NCBI GenBank assembly: GCA_029891345.1
Contig: CM056993.1
Span: 272,150,900 to 272,214,899, forward strand
Length of the DNA stretch: 64,000 nucleotides
Direction of reading: 5' to 3'
Source: Dryococelus australis
Lineage: Eukaryota; Arthropoda; Insecta; Phasmatodea; Phasmatidae
Made by a program: the position numbers and the translations under genes. The notes beneath the pieces were generated by a model, which made no database searches, was not told where the DNA came from, and was given only the letters and a program-made list of their open reading frames with translations. Shown one piece after another: positions 44,574-55,721 of this stretch (position 1 is the first letter of the stretch; each line of letters begins with the position of its first letter).

Positions 44574-47500
44574 GTGAGTATTCTACAGATAGGCATTCTT
44601 GTCTATAGGCTGTTCACGATAAACTGAGTACTTTATAATGCCATGCTTAAGATCTACCTGTGGGCACATTGTGTATTTTTCAGTCATATGCCATGGGCCT
44701 GATTGCTTTGCTTATGCGTAGGTCAAGCTAAACTATTAAATTAATATAAAGTAAATGTTTCACAAATTTAATGATTTTCATACTTATATACATTTAAAAC
44801 ACAGAAAGTAAGAGAAACAATATCAATATGCACAAAAGTTGACCGAAAATTATCACTTAATCGTCAAAGCATGGAACTACTTTCTCTCCGTTGTTACCAA
44901 CTTTACAGAACGCTTGCCACTCAATGTGCCGTTTAAAATGTATGCAGGTAAGGGCAGTGATATTTTTCAAAGGTTGATTTCCAAAAAGCTCACACTACCG
45001 TGAACTGTTGATATATGCGTGTATGAATGTGGTCTGGAGGTTGTGGTATCGCATTTCGTGTCTGGCACTTGTTATTGTTAACTGTGATTGTTTGCACGTT
45101 CCAGACGTACATGCCCTCTTTAAAAGAATTCTAACTTCAGGTGGAGTGTGTTAAAGTAACATAATTAATCACAGCAGTAATGGTATCAAAAATGTAACTA
45201 AATATTAAATATAGTATGTCTGAAATTTTTCACGCCGACAAGGAAAGGTAGTGCAATACGTTAAGTCTTTGCTTAAAAAAATATATTTTTTTAATAATTT
45301 AATTTTTTCGTTTTGAAAGCCCTCGCATATGCTGATTTATTAAAATGGGAGGAGACGAGCAAATTTTGTCACGCAATTAAACTTTTTGCCTAAAAGCAGG
45401 ACTTGTATCATACCTTATACAATGTTAGAATCCAGACTACCTTGAATTATCAGCTCGGATTTCAACCAAATACTGTTTGGAGGACGTAAGGGTCAGAGAA
45501 TATGATCGATTGAAATTATTTTCATATTACGTAAAATGTAATACTAAAAATCGTTAATATTCTAGGCTACTCGCTGAATATGTATCTTAAAAGGTAGAAG
45601 ATCTAACTGACCAAATATTTTCTAAACTTAATTTTCAATTTAGCACAACGTGTAAGAGCTCGTCTTGAGCTGTGATAAATAATGTGGTTTTTAGATCCCT
45701 CGTGTAATTTGATGTTTACGAATGTGCCACTACGCTTCTTTCCTTATCTGAGAGAGTTACCAACATGACGTAAACAAAGCTATATCTGTTTTATTTTCTG
45801 AATAGAATCGGCGTCATACTATAGAAAAGTTTTCTTGGATAATGGACTGGAGGTTGACTTAATAAATATGATTTGTGTGTATAATGCATTTCAAGTGGGA
45901 TTTAGTTTACTGATGAGAGAATGAAAATATTAGAGAAAATTTTAATTTTTTGCCACAAACACCCCAGTCGTACCCGGAATTCTTATCTATGAATCTGTGT
46001 TTCTTGCCAAAATCCAGTACTTTTCATGCACCAGCAAAGTTGTAAGATTACTTTATTAAGCAGGAAATACTAATTTCGACTCAATTATGTAGCGTCGAAA
46101 ATCATGATTATATTTAACTCATTTTCTCATTCATGTATTTTGTAATAAAAACAGTAACCTTTTACAAGAAGTCCATTAATTGTAGGTTGTATCATAAATT
46201 AAGGAACACGATAAATTCGTCTTGCAATGAAATTTCTTTGAGGTCCAACTATCTCGATGGTAGCCAGTAAATTATGTAAGATATTTTTGGTCTGGAACAA
46301 TTAACGTGTTCTCATAGAATTAATGACTACGGGTATGAGCGCATGCCCAATGTTGTGCAGGTGGTGCGTGCTGTTCTCACACCCGGCCGACTTCACGCCA
46401 GTATGCACCACGGAGCTGGGCAGGATGGCCGTGCACGACCACGAGTTCAAGAAGAGAGGAGTCAAAGTGATCGCACACTCCTGCGACAAGCTCAGCGACC
46501 ATAAGAGCTGGGTCAACGTGAGTATAACCTGCTAGTGCAGCTCTCTCACTACTACTATGTCCAATACACACTATGCATGAACTGTGCGTGCAGGACATCA
46601 AGTCGTACTGCCTAGACATTCCTGGAGACTTCCCGTACCCCATCATCGGCGACGAGAAGAGGCGGCTGGCCGTGCTACTGGACATGATAGACGAGGACAG
46701 CAAAGACGATCCAGAGACGGCTCTTACAGTACGCTCTCTCTACATCATTGGACCCGACAAGAAGCTCAAGTTGTCCATGACCTACCCCGCCTCCACCGGT
46801 AGGAACGTCGAGTAAGTTAACACAACCCTGTTTACACGAGCCACTTCCTTACCTGCGTTACTTCCCTAAGGTACCGCAAGTTCACTTGTTTGAAGTCAAG
46901 TAACGAACTTCATTTGAATGCCACTTGAACGACCTGGGTTCAGTTGCACAATAAAACAAATCTGAGTTTTCCATATGTACTTCCCTAATTGTGACCTAAG
47001 AATCAAGGCTATTCTTAACTAGTCCGAGGATGATCGCTAATGAAGTTCATCAACTCATTCTTCCTCATGATAAATTAGTGCAGGAATACACAAATGAGTA
47101 AATTAAGGTGTTGTAACTTTTTTTTTTGTGTAACTCCGACGAATATCTGTGTTTCCTGTAACACTTTGTCTTTGTTAACGTATTCACACAATATTTGTTG
47201 TGTTTCGATCATGTGCCATTATGAACAAATGTATTTTATTCGCTTGAATTGTTTGCAGACAAGACACAAGATGTCTACTCTCAAACCCACTTGCAAAAGT
47301 TACACAGCAAAGTGTCACCATGGTAAACCACTAGACTCACTTTCGGGAGGACACTGGTTCGATTACGGTCCGGCCATCCTCATTTAGTTTTTTCCGTGTT
47401 TTTTCAAAAATTCCCCGTGCAACTAGCTCCGTCTCTAACGAAAGCCTTTCTTTGCAAACATAATCGTATATATGAAACTTTCCCGCACATTGTAATTGCT

Positions 47501-49072
47501 ATAGTTGTAATTTTAGTACGTAGTTTTGAAATTGTGTCAATACAATAACAGTGTGATTTGTGGTTTCCAGTGAAATTTTGCGTGTTATTGACTCGCTGCA
47601 GCTAACTTCTCGACTGAAGGTGATTGCCACTCCTGCCAACTGGACGGTAAGTAAATTATTTATTTCCACAAAATAAAACTATTCTATTATTAACTCATTA
47701 TTATATAAATGAAAATGCAATTCTCTGAGCTAGACTGATAATAATTGTTCTCAGTGAAGCTTGTTTTGTACATGCCCCTAAATATGTCACCGGCATAAAA
47801 AAAAGCAATAATGGCAAGAACTAATAAGATAGATTTTTTGTTCTAAATCTCAGTAGCTTTAAGCTTCGTTCGGTAACAAGTTTTATATATGTGTGTGTGT
47901 GTGTCAATTAATATTTATTGCAGAGTATTGCATCTTTTTAATGTGATTAAAGGGTATTATTAATAGTAGAATTTATCATTGACATTTTAAAAGAATAGTT
48001 TGTATTGAAAACATGTGTAGCACACAACAGAATGAGTATTTAGCCAGGAAAATTGCCGATATCAAATCATGCACACTTTTTGGTATATCGGAACAATACA
48101 ATAGTTGAAATTAGGACTAAATTTCGTGGCCAGAAAGACCCCTAAAAGCGGAAAAGGGTGAGGTTTCAAGATGATTTGTGTGATATAGGAAATGGCAGAC
48201 TTGGGACAACAGTTCCCTGCTTGCGAGTGATGGGAATAAAGTGGTTCTAAGCAGCCTGAAGTAAAGTATCAGTGGTAGATGTGTTTACGAAGACCATCGT
48301 GAATGGTTGTCTTATTGCACTGTCACGTGGCACGAGTGTACTTCAAGGCTGAACTACGCGACTAAGTGCCAAACATTTCACCCAGAGATCAGGATCCCAC
48401 TGGTGGGCCAATGATCGCTTTTTGGGTTCCCGGTCGGGTCCCAGAATTTGCAGGTGCGAATAATTTCCTCTCCGAATCCGTTATTTGAGCGTAGAGTGTC
48501 CCTTCGCCTTCATTCTGCGGAATGCGACAGGAAACCAATTCCCAATCCCCTCTCCTTGGAAAGCCCAGGTGCTCGTAGGTTTCACCCCTACAGCCATGGC
48601 TCAGACTCACTTCCTCACTTCGCTTGTCACGACATATTTAATCAGTACATGTAGTTAGAGAGTTTATATTGCAAGATGCTTTTAGTATAGTTTTTCACTC
48701 ATTTTCGCCACATGGTATTTAATATGTTCTTTTTAACTCTTAAGTTGTAAAGCACTTGACATGTATACAGTTATTGTACGAATATTTGGTTTTTAATAAC
48801 TAAACTGCGTGTTTGACTAGAGTATTACTCTACGAGCGCATCACTAAAACATAAAATTAAGTAGTGAGGAAACTTCTATGTTCATTATTCATTATATTAG
48901 TAAGCAATGTAGCAGCAGCGTGATGTATTTTGCTCTGTTCCAGCTTGGTACCAAAGTAATGATCCTGCCTGAAGTGAAAGACGAAGATCTTCCCAAGTTG
49001 TTTCCCAAAGGCGTAGAGAAAGTCAGTATGCCCTCGGGCATTACTTACGTCCGCACCACTACTGACTACTGA
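44491..49072 (+). CDS. PRDX6: 1-Cys peroxiredoxin, Prdx6 type, complete five-exon gene
   Basis: Exons 44491-44573, 46361-46517, 46594-46811, 47571-47646 and 48944-49072 (83+157+218+76+129 nt) join into 220 residues and a TGA stop, the usual length for the family. Known role: reduction of H2O2 and lipid hydroperoxides by a single peroxidatic Cys, mainly cytosolic. Seen: [15 protein letters not shown] (34-48) with Thr40 and peroxidatic Cys43; the conserved Arg127 ([13 protein letters not shown]); the family segment YPASTGRN then [13 protein letters not shown] (144-165); ATPANW (172-177); and the C-terminal [10 protein letters not shown] (194-203). All introns are GT-AG and the frame is continuous. 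The phospholipase-type triad of mammalian Prdx6 is incomplete: His26 is Tyr22 and the GDSWG motif is GDSWC. Extra cysteines are C30, C69 and C86. No break is seen. Confidence 0.96.
44606..45010 (+). mobile_element. Family L MITE in Prdx6 intron 1
   Basis: Near full-length, from GGCTGTTCACGATAAACTGA to CTACCGTGAACTG, in the gene's orientation. It starts 32 bp after the exon 1 donor. Confidence 0.8.
45011..46360. other. Prdx6 intron 1, remainder
   Basis: AT-rich, no repeat or exon recognised. It ends with the acceptor TGTTGTGCAG. Confidence 0.6.
46361..46517 (+). CDS. PRDX6: Prdx6 exon 2 (peroxidatic Cys)
   Basis: Starts with G completing Ser28, then [19 protein letters not shown] with Cys43 and on to KSWVN. 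Donor GTGAGT. The following intron is only 76 bp. Confidence 0.96.
46594..46811 (+). CDS. PRDX6: Prdx6 exon 3
   Basis: Encodes [20 protein letters not shown] through [16 protein letters not shown] plus GA of Asp153. Acceptor GTGCAG, donor GTAAGT. Contains Arg127 and Asp135. Confidence 0.96.
47316..47420 (+). mobile_element. SINE family 2 fragment in Prdx6 intron 3
   Basis: CATGGTAAACCACTAGACTC (A-box-like), GGTTCGATTAC (B box, 47356-47366) and CGGTCCGGCCATCCTCATTT. The last words recur near 18775. Confidence 0.55.
47571..47646 (+). CDS. PRDX6: Prdx6 exon 4
   Basis: First T completes Asp153, then [20 protein letters not shown] and PANWT. Acceptor GGTTTCCAG, donor GTAAGT. It ends in phase 0. 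Confidence 0.95.
47647..48943. other. Prdx6 intron 4 with SINE-like remnant
   Basis: About 48390-48640 resembles a SINE body: GGTTCCCGGTCGGGTC is close to the family 2 B-box tail, then GGTGCGAATAATTTCCTCTC and further GC-richer sequence. The rest is AT-rich with a short TG run at 47887-47904. Confidence 0.45.
48944..49072 (+). CDS. PRDX6: Prdx6 exon 5 and stop
   Basis: Encodes [20 protein letters not shown], then [17 protein letters not shown], ending TTDY and TGA (49070-49072). Acceptor CTGTTCCAG. Confidence 0.95.
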   Translation, partial: LGTKVMILPEVKDEDLPKLFPKGVEKVSMPSGITYVRTTTDY

Positions 49073-49180
49073 AGAACAATCTAATCATTTTTTTTGTTGG
49101 TATAATGTTAAAATACCTTTAAAACTACACGATTACATTAAAATGTAAAGAAAGTAGCTAGCACGGCAAGATTTTTGATC

Positions 49181-49186
49181 AATAAA
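49181..49186 (+). terminator. Prdx6 polyadenylation signal
   Basis: Canonical AATAAA 109 bp after the stop, followed by a T/G-rich stretch (TTTGGTGTATTCGG) as expected downstream of a cleavage site. Confidence 0.75.
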
Positions 49187-49189
49187 ATT

Positions 49190-50120
49190 TGGTGTATTCG
49201 GAACAGTTGTTTATTTCCTATGAATACTATAAGACAATCGGTACTGAGATAATTTTAAAGTACTATTTTATTAATCTTTTATTATTGTCAGCCCAGCCTA
49301 GCACAACTTGTCAGTTGTATTCTACTGCTCACCAGGGACAGTATCCATAATATTACTTACCTGCATTAAAAGGTACCTATTTGATGTTCTTAAAACATAT
49401 AAAAGAATGTTTTCAAGCAATTACAGATAATTAATTAAGTAAGCTCTTGGGGTTTATCAAATGCGCTTAGAATGATTAAGCAGCAGTGTCTTCATTGATG
49501 AGCTGAGTTCGAAAGCGGAGCATCTCCCTCGGCCATACCGGAGAACACCAAAGTACATTCTAAAACTCACAATAAGATTGGACACTTTCGTGTCCGCGTG
49601 CGAACAGAATCATCGTATTTAATACCTGCCACATTTTCATCACATCCCACCAATGTTATAATAACAAAATAAAACCGGAGTGCTGCAGTACAGAAAAAAT
49701 TGGGTTTGGCCTATGTTGGGAACACGGCTGTTTGTTTTGCGTGAATACGTCTACGTCGACGCGCTCGGATACCTTATGTTCTTTTTTTTTATGTTCCCGG
49801 CACCGCTTCACTCGATCATATGGGGTTTTATGGTTATCACTGGATTGCTTTTGAGATACTCTTTCCAACCGTATACGATTTCTGTATTTCGACTTGGCTT
49901 TTTGACGAGTATAGGCCCAAATTGTGTTAATTTTTCTTAATATTTTACATTAAACTCATACAATTTCACCATAACCACACCACACCAATGGTTTTATACA
50001 CGCGATCGATTGGTCTTGACGAGAGCTGTCGATTGAAACCTAAACGAGCTTCATAGCTTCTCCTAGTCAAAAGTTATACTACGCGGAAGTTATGAGACAG
50101 GGCGAAACGAGCTCAAAATA
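49190..50120. other. Intergenic, nothing recognised
   Basis: Small open frames only, none with family motifs. Confidence 0.4.
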
Positions 50121-50141
50121 CCCCCCCCCCCCCCCCCCCCC
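50121..50141. repeat. Poly-C tract
   Basis: 21 consecutive C, an unusual homopolymer in this AT-rich setting. Confidence 0.9.
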
Positions 50142-50439
50142 GGCCGCACACACACCACGCACGATGCTTTGCATTCCCACTCAACGTAACATATCCTTTG
50201 ATCTTTTGGCAATCGAGTGGTGTAATTAAATTTTAAATGTAGACGATAGATTCGAAGCTGCAATGCCAATTTCGTTATCATCAGATTTTCTGGATTGCCT
50301 CCCACTATGGTCCCAAATTTAAATACTTATTCGGATCCAAAACATCATTTTGTGTTTTACCGCTTGAAAAATCCATAATGTGAAGCACAGTAGGTACAAG
50401 TCGCGAAAGACGTTGCAAATCATATTGTGAAGCATTTCA

Positions 50440-50575
50440 CGAGTCGTGAATCACGAAATGAACAAGTTGTGAGTCTCAAAACACGTGAAGATGTCCATAA
50501 TGATAGCGAGTCTCAAAAAATATGCAGATCAATTTCGCGAAGCACATCGCGAAATAAGTTGAGTCTCAAAACACA
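50440..50575. repeat. Three GAGTCTCAAAA boxes with TCGCGAA words
   Basis: GAGTCTCAAAA occurs at about 50471, 50508 and 50561, interleaved with TCGCGAA/TTCGCGA and CACGTGA words. It could be a diverged tandem repeat or a cluster of binding sites. It lies directly downstream (on the minus strand) of the possible exon at 50588-50774. Confidence 0.5.
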
Positions 50576-50587
50576 TTAAGTACTCAC

Positions 50588-50774
50588 ATAACAAGCTTTC
50601 CGGCTCATATATGCCATTTCTAATGCGACCATAGAGATCCTGGGAGTAAGTCATCCGGGTAGTCATGTTCTCTCCTACTAGTTTAACGCCGTACAGTGGG
50701 TCCGAGGACTGGAAAACCTGGCCAAAAACCCCTAAAATGAAAATCAACGAAAATCTATCTAAATAATTCATCAT
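50588..50774 (-). CDS. Possible exon of an unknown secreted protein
   Basis: On the minus strand an ATG pair at 50774-50769 opens a frame of 62 codons to a strong donor-like TTAT-GTGAGTAC (exon end 50588). The start reads MMNYLDRFSLIFILGVFGQV, a plausible signal peptide (polar n-region, hydrophobic core), then SSDPLYGVKLVGENMTTRMT with an N-glycosylation site (NMT), then YSQDLYGRIRNGIYEPESLL. Alternatively TTTTCCAG at 50716-50709 could be an acceptor, making an internal exon of 121 nt. I recognise no family. No second exon was found to the left, so it may be a chance frame. Confidence 0.28.
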
Positions 50775-51075
50775 AAAAAAGGGAATATGTGTGCCTGAAT
50801 ACTTTTAAGTCCATGCAACGACAAAGCTTTCTGCCGCTCCTTAAGGTCCTGTGTTTATAGCTATTACTGCTATAAGACAGTTGTGATCTTATTTGTAATA
50901 TCTCATTCTTTTCAATGCATATTATGCTTCTTTGCACCTTATCTAATCCCACTTTCCCTGCACTCAATATAATAAACATTTAGGAGCAAAACTAAAATTT
51001 TAGCTAATCGTTGACAAAATTATGTGCTGATACGTGCACTTGTGAGTACGTACTCATTTTACATACTCGCCACCA

Positions 51076-51322
51076 AGGGCCGCGGTGGCGCAGCGGCTAG
51101 AGTGCTAGCCTCCCACCAAGGCTTACCAGGTTCAATTCCTGGCGTGTCACTCCGGGATTTCCACAAGTGCCATCTTGCCGAACGATGCCGCTAGTCGGCG
51201 GGTTTTCTCAGGGATCTCCCGTTTGCCCCACGCTTGCATTTCGGCGCTGCTCCATACTCTCCTCGTTCACCTGCATCGGCTATCAAGACCCCGATGTTGA
51301 GAGCCGCCCAAAAAATCTCCTC
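51076..51322 (+). mobile_element. tRNA-derived SINE, family 1, intact copy
   Basis: Begins GGGCCGCGGTGGCGCAGCGG (A-box region), B box GGTTCAATTCC at 51129-51139, then a non-tRNA body with GGCGGGTTTTCTCAGGGATC and a 3' tail through GATGTTGAGAGCCGCCC. Best copy of the family in the window; no poly-A tail is obvious. Confidence 0.8.
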
Positions 51323-53135
51323 AAGGGACGAATTTCACAGCCACGACAAAAGGGTAACGCCCATTTCATGCTGCGTAAGCTGAGCTGACACGCGTGTCTA
51401 TTTCCTTTTATTAGTATACATGCAATGTAATCGTGCACGCAAATGGATATTCTGATTCTTCAGCAACCAATTTAGCTTTATTTCATGTAGCATACGTGGG
51501 GCAATCATGAGGGTAACCAGGCGAGATCTTTTCGGGCTTTTAATGGTCTCAAATAACCATACTGAGAGTATTAGCCTGTGGTTATGTTGTTACTGTGGAG
51601 ACATCCCGTTTCTATGCATTAGGAACGGTAAAGATGTACATAACGCATAACAACTGATTTCCATTGCCAGTATAGTTTTTCTGCCTATAAGAATGTTAGA
51701 CAAATTATTTCAAGGGTAGCAAAATAAATTTTCCTGAGGTTTCGAGAAAATAAATGTAGAAATATTTCTCGGCTGACAACAAGTAAAGACATAATGAATA
51801 TATTGTTTGTAACAACTGATCAAATCGTCTCTCCTATTCGGTTTTTACCAACCCCCAAAGAAGTAAAATTGAGCGCGGAAATGACTAAACTTCCAGAGGC
51901 TGTAGACATGAATGATAGCGATGTATAGTATGGTATGTCATCGACTTCCTGTTAAGAGCCGTCCAAATTCCTTCACTCAGTCCTTCTTTTCCTACTACCT
52001 CCCGGTAACATGTGGTGACTTCGAGAAGACCTTTTCCGAGGCACATCATGTGTCTTCAGACATTTTGAAATTATTGGAGGGATTACTGAACACAATTCTA
52101 AAAGTTTCAAAAATGCTTGTGACGGTCAGTGCCACGTCACTGCATGTCTGTGAATAATTATCAACTTGCAACTACTAAAATACTCTGAAAATTAATGGGG
52201 TGGACCACGTCGCACACACCCTCGACTACTTACTGTGCTTGCTTGGTTACCTGTTAAATTGAGCGGCGTACTGCCCGATACGCACGAACACTTTCACACG
52301 TTGATTTTGAGGTTTGAAATACCTCCGATGTGACTTGAAACACTAATAAAACTAACCAGTAAGGTTCTCGCCAGCTTCACGTCACTGTAAAAAGATTTTG
52401 AAACATCTAATGTACCAGGAAAATAACTGTTAATGACCATGCATATTTTCACGTACAGCAGCAACTAGACCTGGCAGAGAAGTGTACAGCGGACTGATGT
52501 TTCAGTGATTCGTCACCGGAGCGCAGCACTGTCGCCGGCAAGCTTGGTGACCAGCTTGTGATGGTGCGCGCGCCGCCCAAAAACGTGACGTTTCGTTATG
52601 TTGTTTCTGGCAACTTGGTCAAGAGTACGGAAGTTGGGGGCATAATGCAATATTATTGGGTGTTTAAATTTTCATTTTGTTAAACTCCCCAAGGGATATT
52701 GGTGTACCGCTGTATCGGTCACCATATTTGGTAATGTCAAACGCTATTGGTTGTGATTAGCTTGATCCCTCCCAAGAGTAATTGAAAACCCCAACGATTT
52801 CTTGGAAAATCGGGTTTTGAGGGGAAAATTATTTTGATTCGTAGCGCAGGAGGGTGGAACTGTGTATTTAATGCCGGTACATGCTGCCATCGGGTCAATT
52901 CAGCGACCTCGAGGGGGCAAGCTTCTATCAGAGATAAGTAGCACTCTAATTTATTTACAATGTAGACTCATAAAGCAAGCAGGTCACATACGTAATTTGG
53001 ATATTAGGCGAAGGGTCATGCTAACCAGGAATTTTTAAAGGTTTTAAAGTTTTGCGAAATATTTACCTTTAAGCCAACATCCGATAGTGTTACCTTTTGT
53101 AACCAGTGACCATGTCGTCATCGAGAAATAAAGAC
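51323..53135. other. Intergenic, nothing recognised
   Basis: An 81-codon open frame at 51912-52157 has no family motif or flanking splice logic and is not called. Confidence 0.4.
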
Positions 53136-53305
53136 ACTTGTAATCACTTGCAAACATTCGTAATCACTTGTAAACAATGGTAAATACTTGTGAACATTTG
53201 CAAACATTTGTAACCACTTGCAAACAATGATAAACACTTGTAAACAATGATAAACACTTGTAAACATTTGCAAGCATTTGTATCCACTTGCAAACAATTG
53301 TAACC
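53136..53305. repeat. Degenerate minisatellite of CTTGTAAACA-type units
   Basis: About 14 repeats of a 10-12 bp word (ACTTGTAAACA / ATTTGCAAACA), with a higher-order 20-bp unit ACACTTGTAAACAATGATAA perfectly repeated near 53230-53270. Periodic minus-strand peptides here are artefacts. Confidence 0.85.
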
Positions 53306-55403
53306 CAGGCATTAATTATGGTCTTAGCTTTTTGTATCACGTAGGAGATATACGAAACGCCTTGTTTTTGTAACATTTTTAAGAAAAAACTTTATGAAGT
53401 TTAGGGCTTTTTGCAAAAATCACATTTACTCGCGGGAGTTAGGGCTGGCATTGCTTAGCAGTTGCTCCCATCCCCTTGGAATCGCAAGTAAATTAGGAAA
53501 TAACCATTGCGGTTATAATGTTCTTTTTTTATTATTGACCTGTAAGGTGTTACCAAAAAGGTTTTTTCCTGGTGTATGAACTAAAAATTACGTTGTAAAT
53601 GTAGGTGCGACAGAAATAAAGCCGCCATTTTATAACGATGGAAATTTGGGGTCACTTATTCATTATATTTTGTGATGGCATTTTGCATTTTGTATTTACT
53701 TATTAAAATGGCCAGTAAGGGGCATAAATATAACCTGTATGAAAAATTTACAAGTATTAGATCAATACCAGCGAATGTATTGGTACCTGAAGAATCTGGT
53801 TGCATTTTTCTCCATTTTATTTGGTAACCTGGCTTTTTATGTAAATGTTTTAAATAAATTTGTTTATATATGGGAAAGGAAAATAATAATGTTAACTTTT
53901 CAACATAAAATGTAAGAACGATAACTAATGGAGGTTTTCCACTTAAAATATTTATGGCATATGAAAAAAATGATTGAAAGAACATACTCAAAATAAAGAA
54001 TATTACCAACCTTCTTTGTTTCTGTTATAAAACGTTTATATCTATTAACTTACCCGTGCGCTGTACAGAATAATGGTATTTTTGCATGGCTGTGCCATTT
54101 GTTGTGTTCTGATGGTTTTGCCAGGTCTTATGCAAATCATGCCTTGCCACACTGTTGGTTTAGGACGCAGCAAGGTCAGATGATCTGGTTGGGGATGTAG
54201 AGAGGCTGTCCTGATATTTACAGGGGGAGCGAGCTTTGATCGGGGAGAACACTACACGGAGTCACTATGACTGAACCATAAAATTCTAAGTTACATACAT
54301 GGGCATAACTCTTGTATTAAAATACATTTTAAAAGAAAGTATATCTCATGATATTCTGTATCATCAAAAAGAATGGAGAAACATGTGAACAATTTTATTA
54401 TTGCAGTTTTAACGCTATTTCCATATAGAGTAATTTAAGGAATACTAAGAGGAAAATCATAATTTTTTAATTTTTAAAATTTTTAATAGTCTATGATTAT
54501 ATATTTTGTAATATTAAGCATTTTTGGGCATATATTTGAAATCAAAAAAGATATTTGACGTGGGCCCATGTGACCCCTTTTCCTTAGCCCGTTGGCCACC
54601 GCACCAGGTTTTGTAATGCAATGTGTGTGCACGCTCTACAAGCGCAAGTGCAGTGCACTGTGGCAAAGAACGACGCAGGTGGTGAGCAGAGTGAACTCGA
54701 CCACATGCATTTGGCGCAGGTATCTGAAAAAAGATCCTGTGAAATTTCTGTTATGATTAGTCCAACATAGTAAAAAGAATAATTTTTACAGGGTTAATTT
54801 TAGGAGCAATATGTAACAACTGGTACACAGGGTATTTGCCCGATTCGCAAATGTTGTGTGTAAGGAAGTAGTGCAGTGCAGGGTGCCAGCCCGCCAAGTA
54901 GGCCGGCACGCCACGCAGAGAAAGTCAGTAGTCGTTTGTCTTTGCGAGGGGTGTGCCATGTCACGTTGGTGCTGGTGTTTCGTGCGCTCGGGCAGCCATC
55001 ACCATGTTGGAATAATCATTTCACAGCAATAGTTACTTTAGCATACCGGAACCTTTTTCGTATTTCGTCTGCTCGAATCTCCACTGCCCCTCGCACCTAC
55101 CCAGTGCTTGCGTCGGCTGGGTAGGCTTAAATTGTACTTAAATTATTTAATGTGACCACGTATCTTTTGCACAATATTACCCAAGCTGACGAGTTCGTAA
55201 GCAGCACTAAATGAAAGCTATTCCTGACAGGAATGTAATCATGTAATGAATAAAATTGCATCAGTGACGAGTTACCACGTGATGTTTATTTCCAGTCGCC
55301 GCAAGGCATTTAAGGCAAGGACCTTCTCCCACCAATTTTCACAAAGTGTTACTTACTGTGAAAGTATGATTTATACCGTCACGAGTCCACGTAATAAGTA
55401 ACA
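53306..55403. other. Intergenic, nothing recognised
   Basis: Includes a GC-richer stretch at about 54850-55125 with an open frame of 82 codons and no motif. Confidence 0.4.
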
Positions 55404-55721
55404 GTGCTTCGTATGGGCGTGTGGGGAGTCCAGATATCCCACAACGCAACAAGTAAGGGAGTTATTCAGTCAGTATTAGTTTTTATTCTACTAGGAGACA
55501 ATAACTGTCTTGGAGGATTTGCCATGGTCGTCGGCCGAACGACCCTGAGAAACAAGTCCACAATTGCTCTCCGACTTCACGATATTGTCAACCCAACAAT
55601 AGCTGGCGCCCTGGGTTATTATCGCTATAGAGATTTCAAAACTATTGTCATGGCTCCTCAAGTAACCAATATCCTTATTGACCAATACCTTGGCACTAGT
55701 TGCCAGCCTCCTGCGCATTAG
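55404..55721 (+). other. Unrecognised 105-codon open frame
   Basis: Longest frame in its neighbourhood. It has a hydrophobic stretch (VIQSVLVFILLGDNNCLGG) and then NPTIAGALGYYRYRDFKTIV. No family recognised. A 75-codon frame lies opposite. It may be a decayed transposon fragment or chance. Confidence 0.15.

Noticed and set aside
46377-46703. 108-codon minus-strand open frame
   Set aside because: Antisense shadow of Prdx6 exons 2 and 3.
53136-53305. CRISPR-like array
   Set aside because: Units are degenerate and only 10-20 bp with no unique spacers, and the DNA is eukaryotic.
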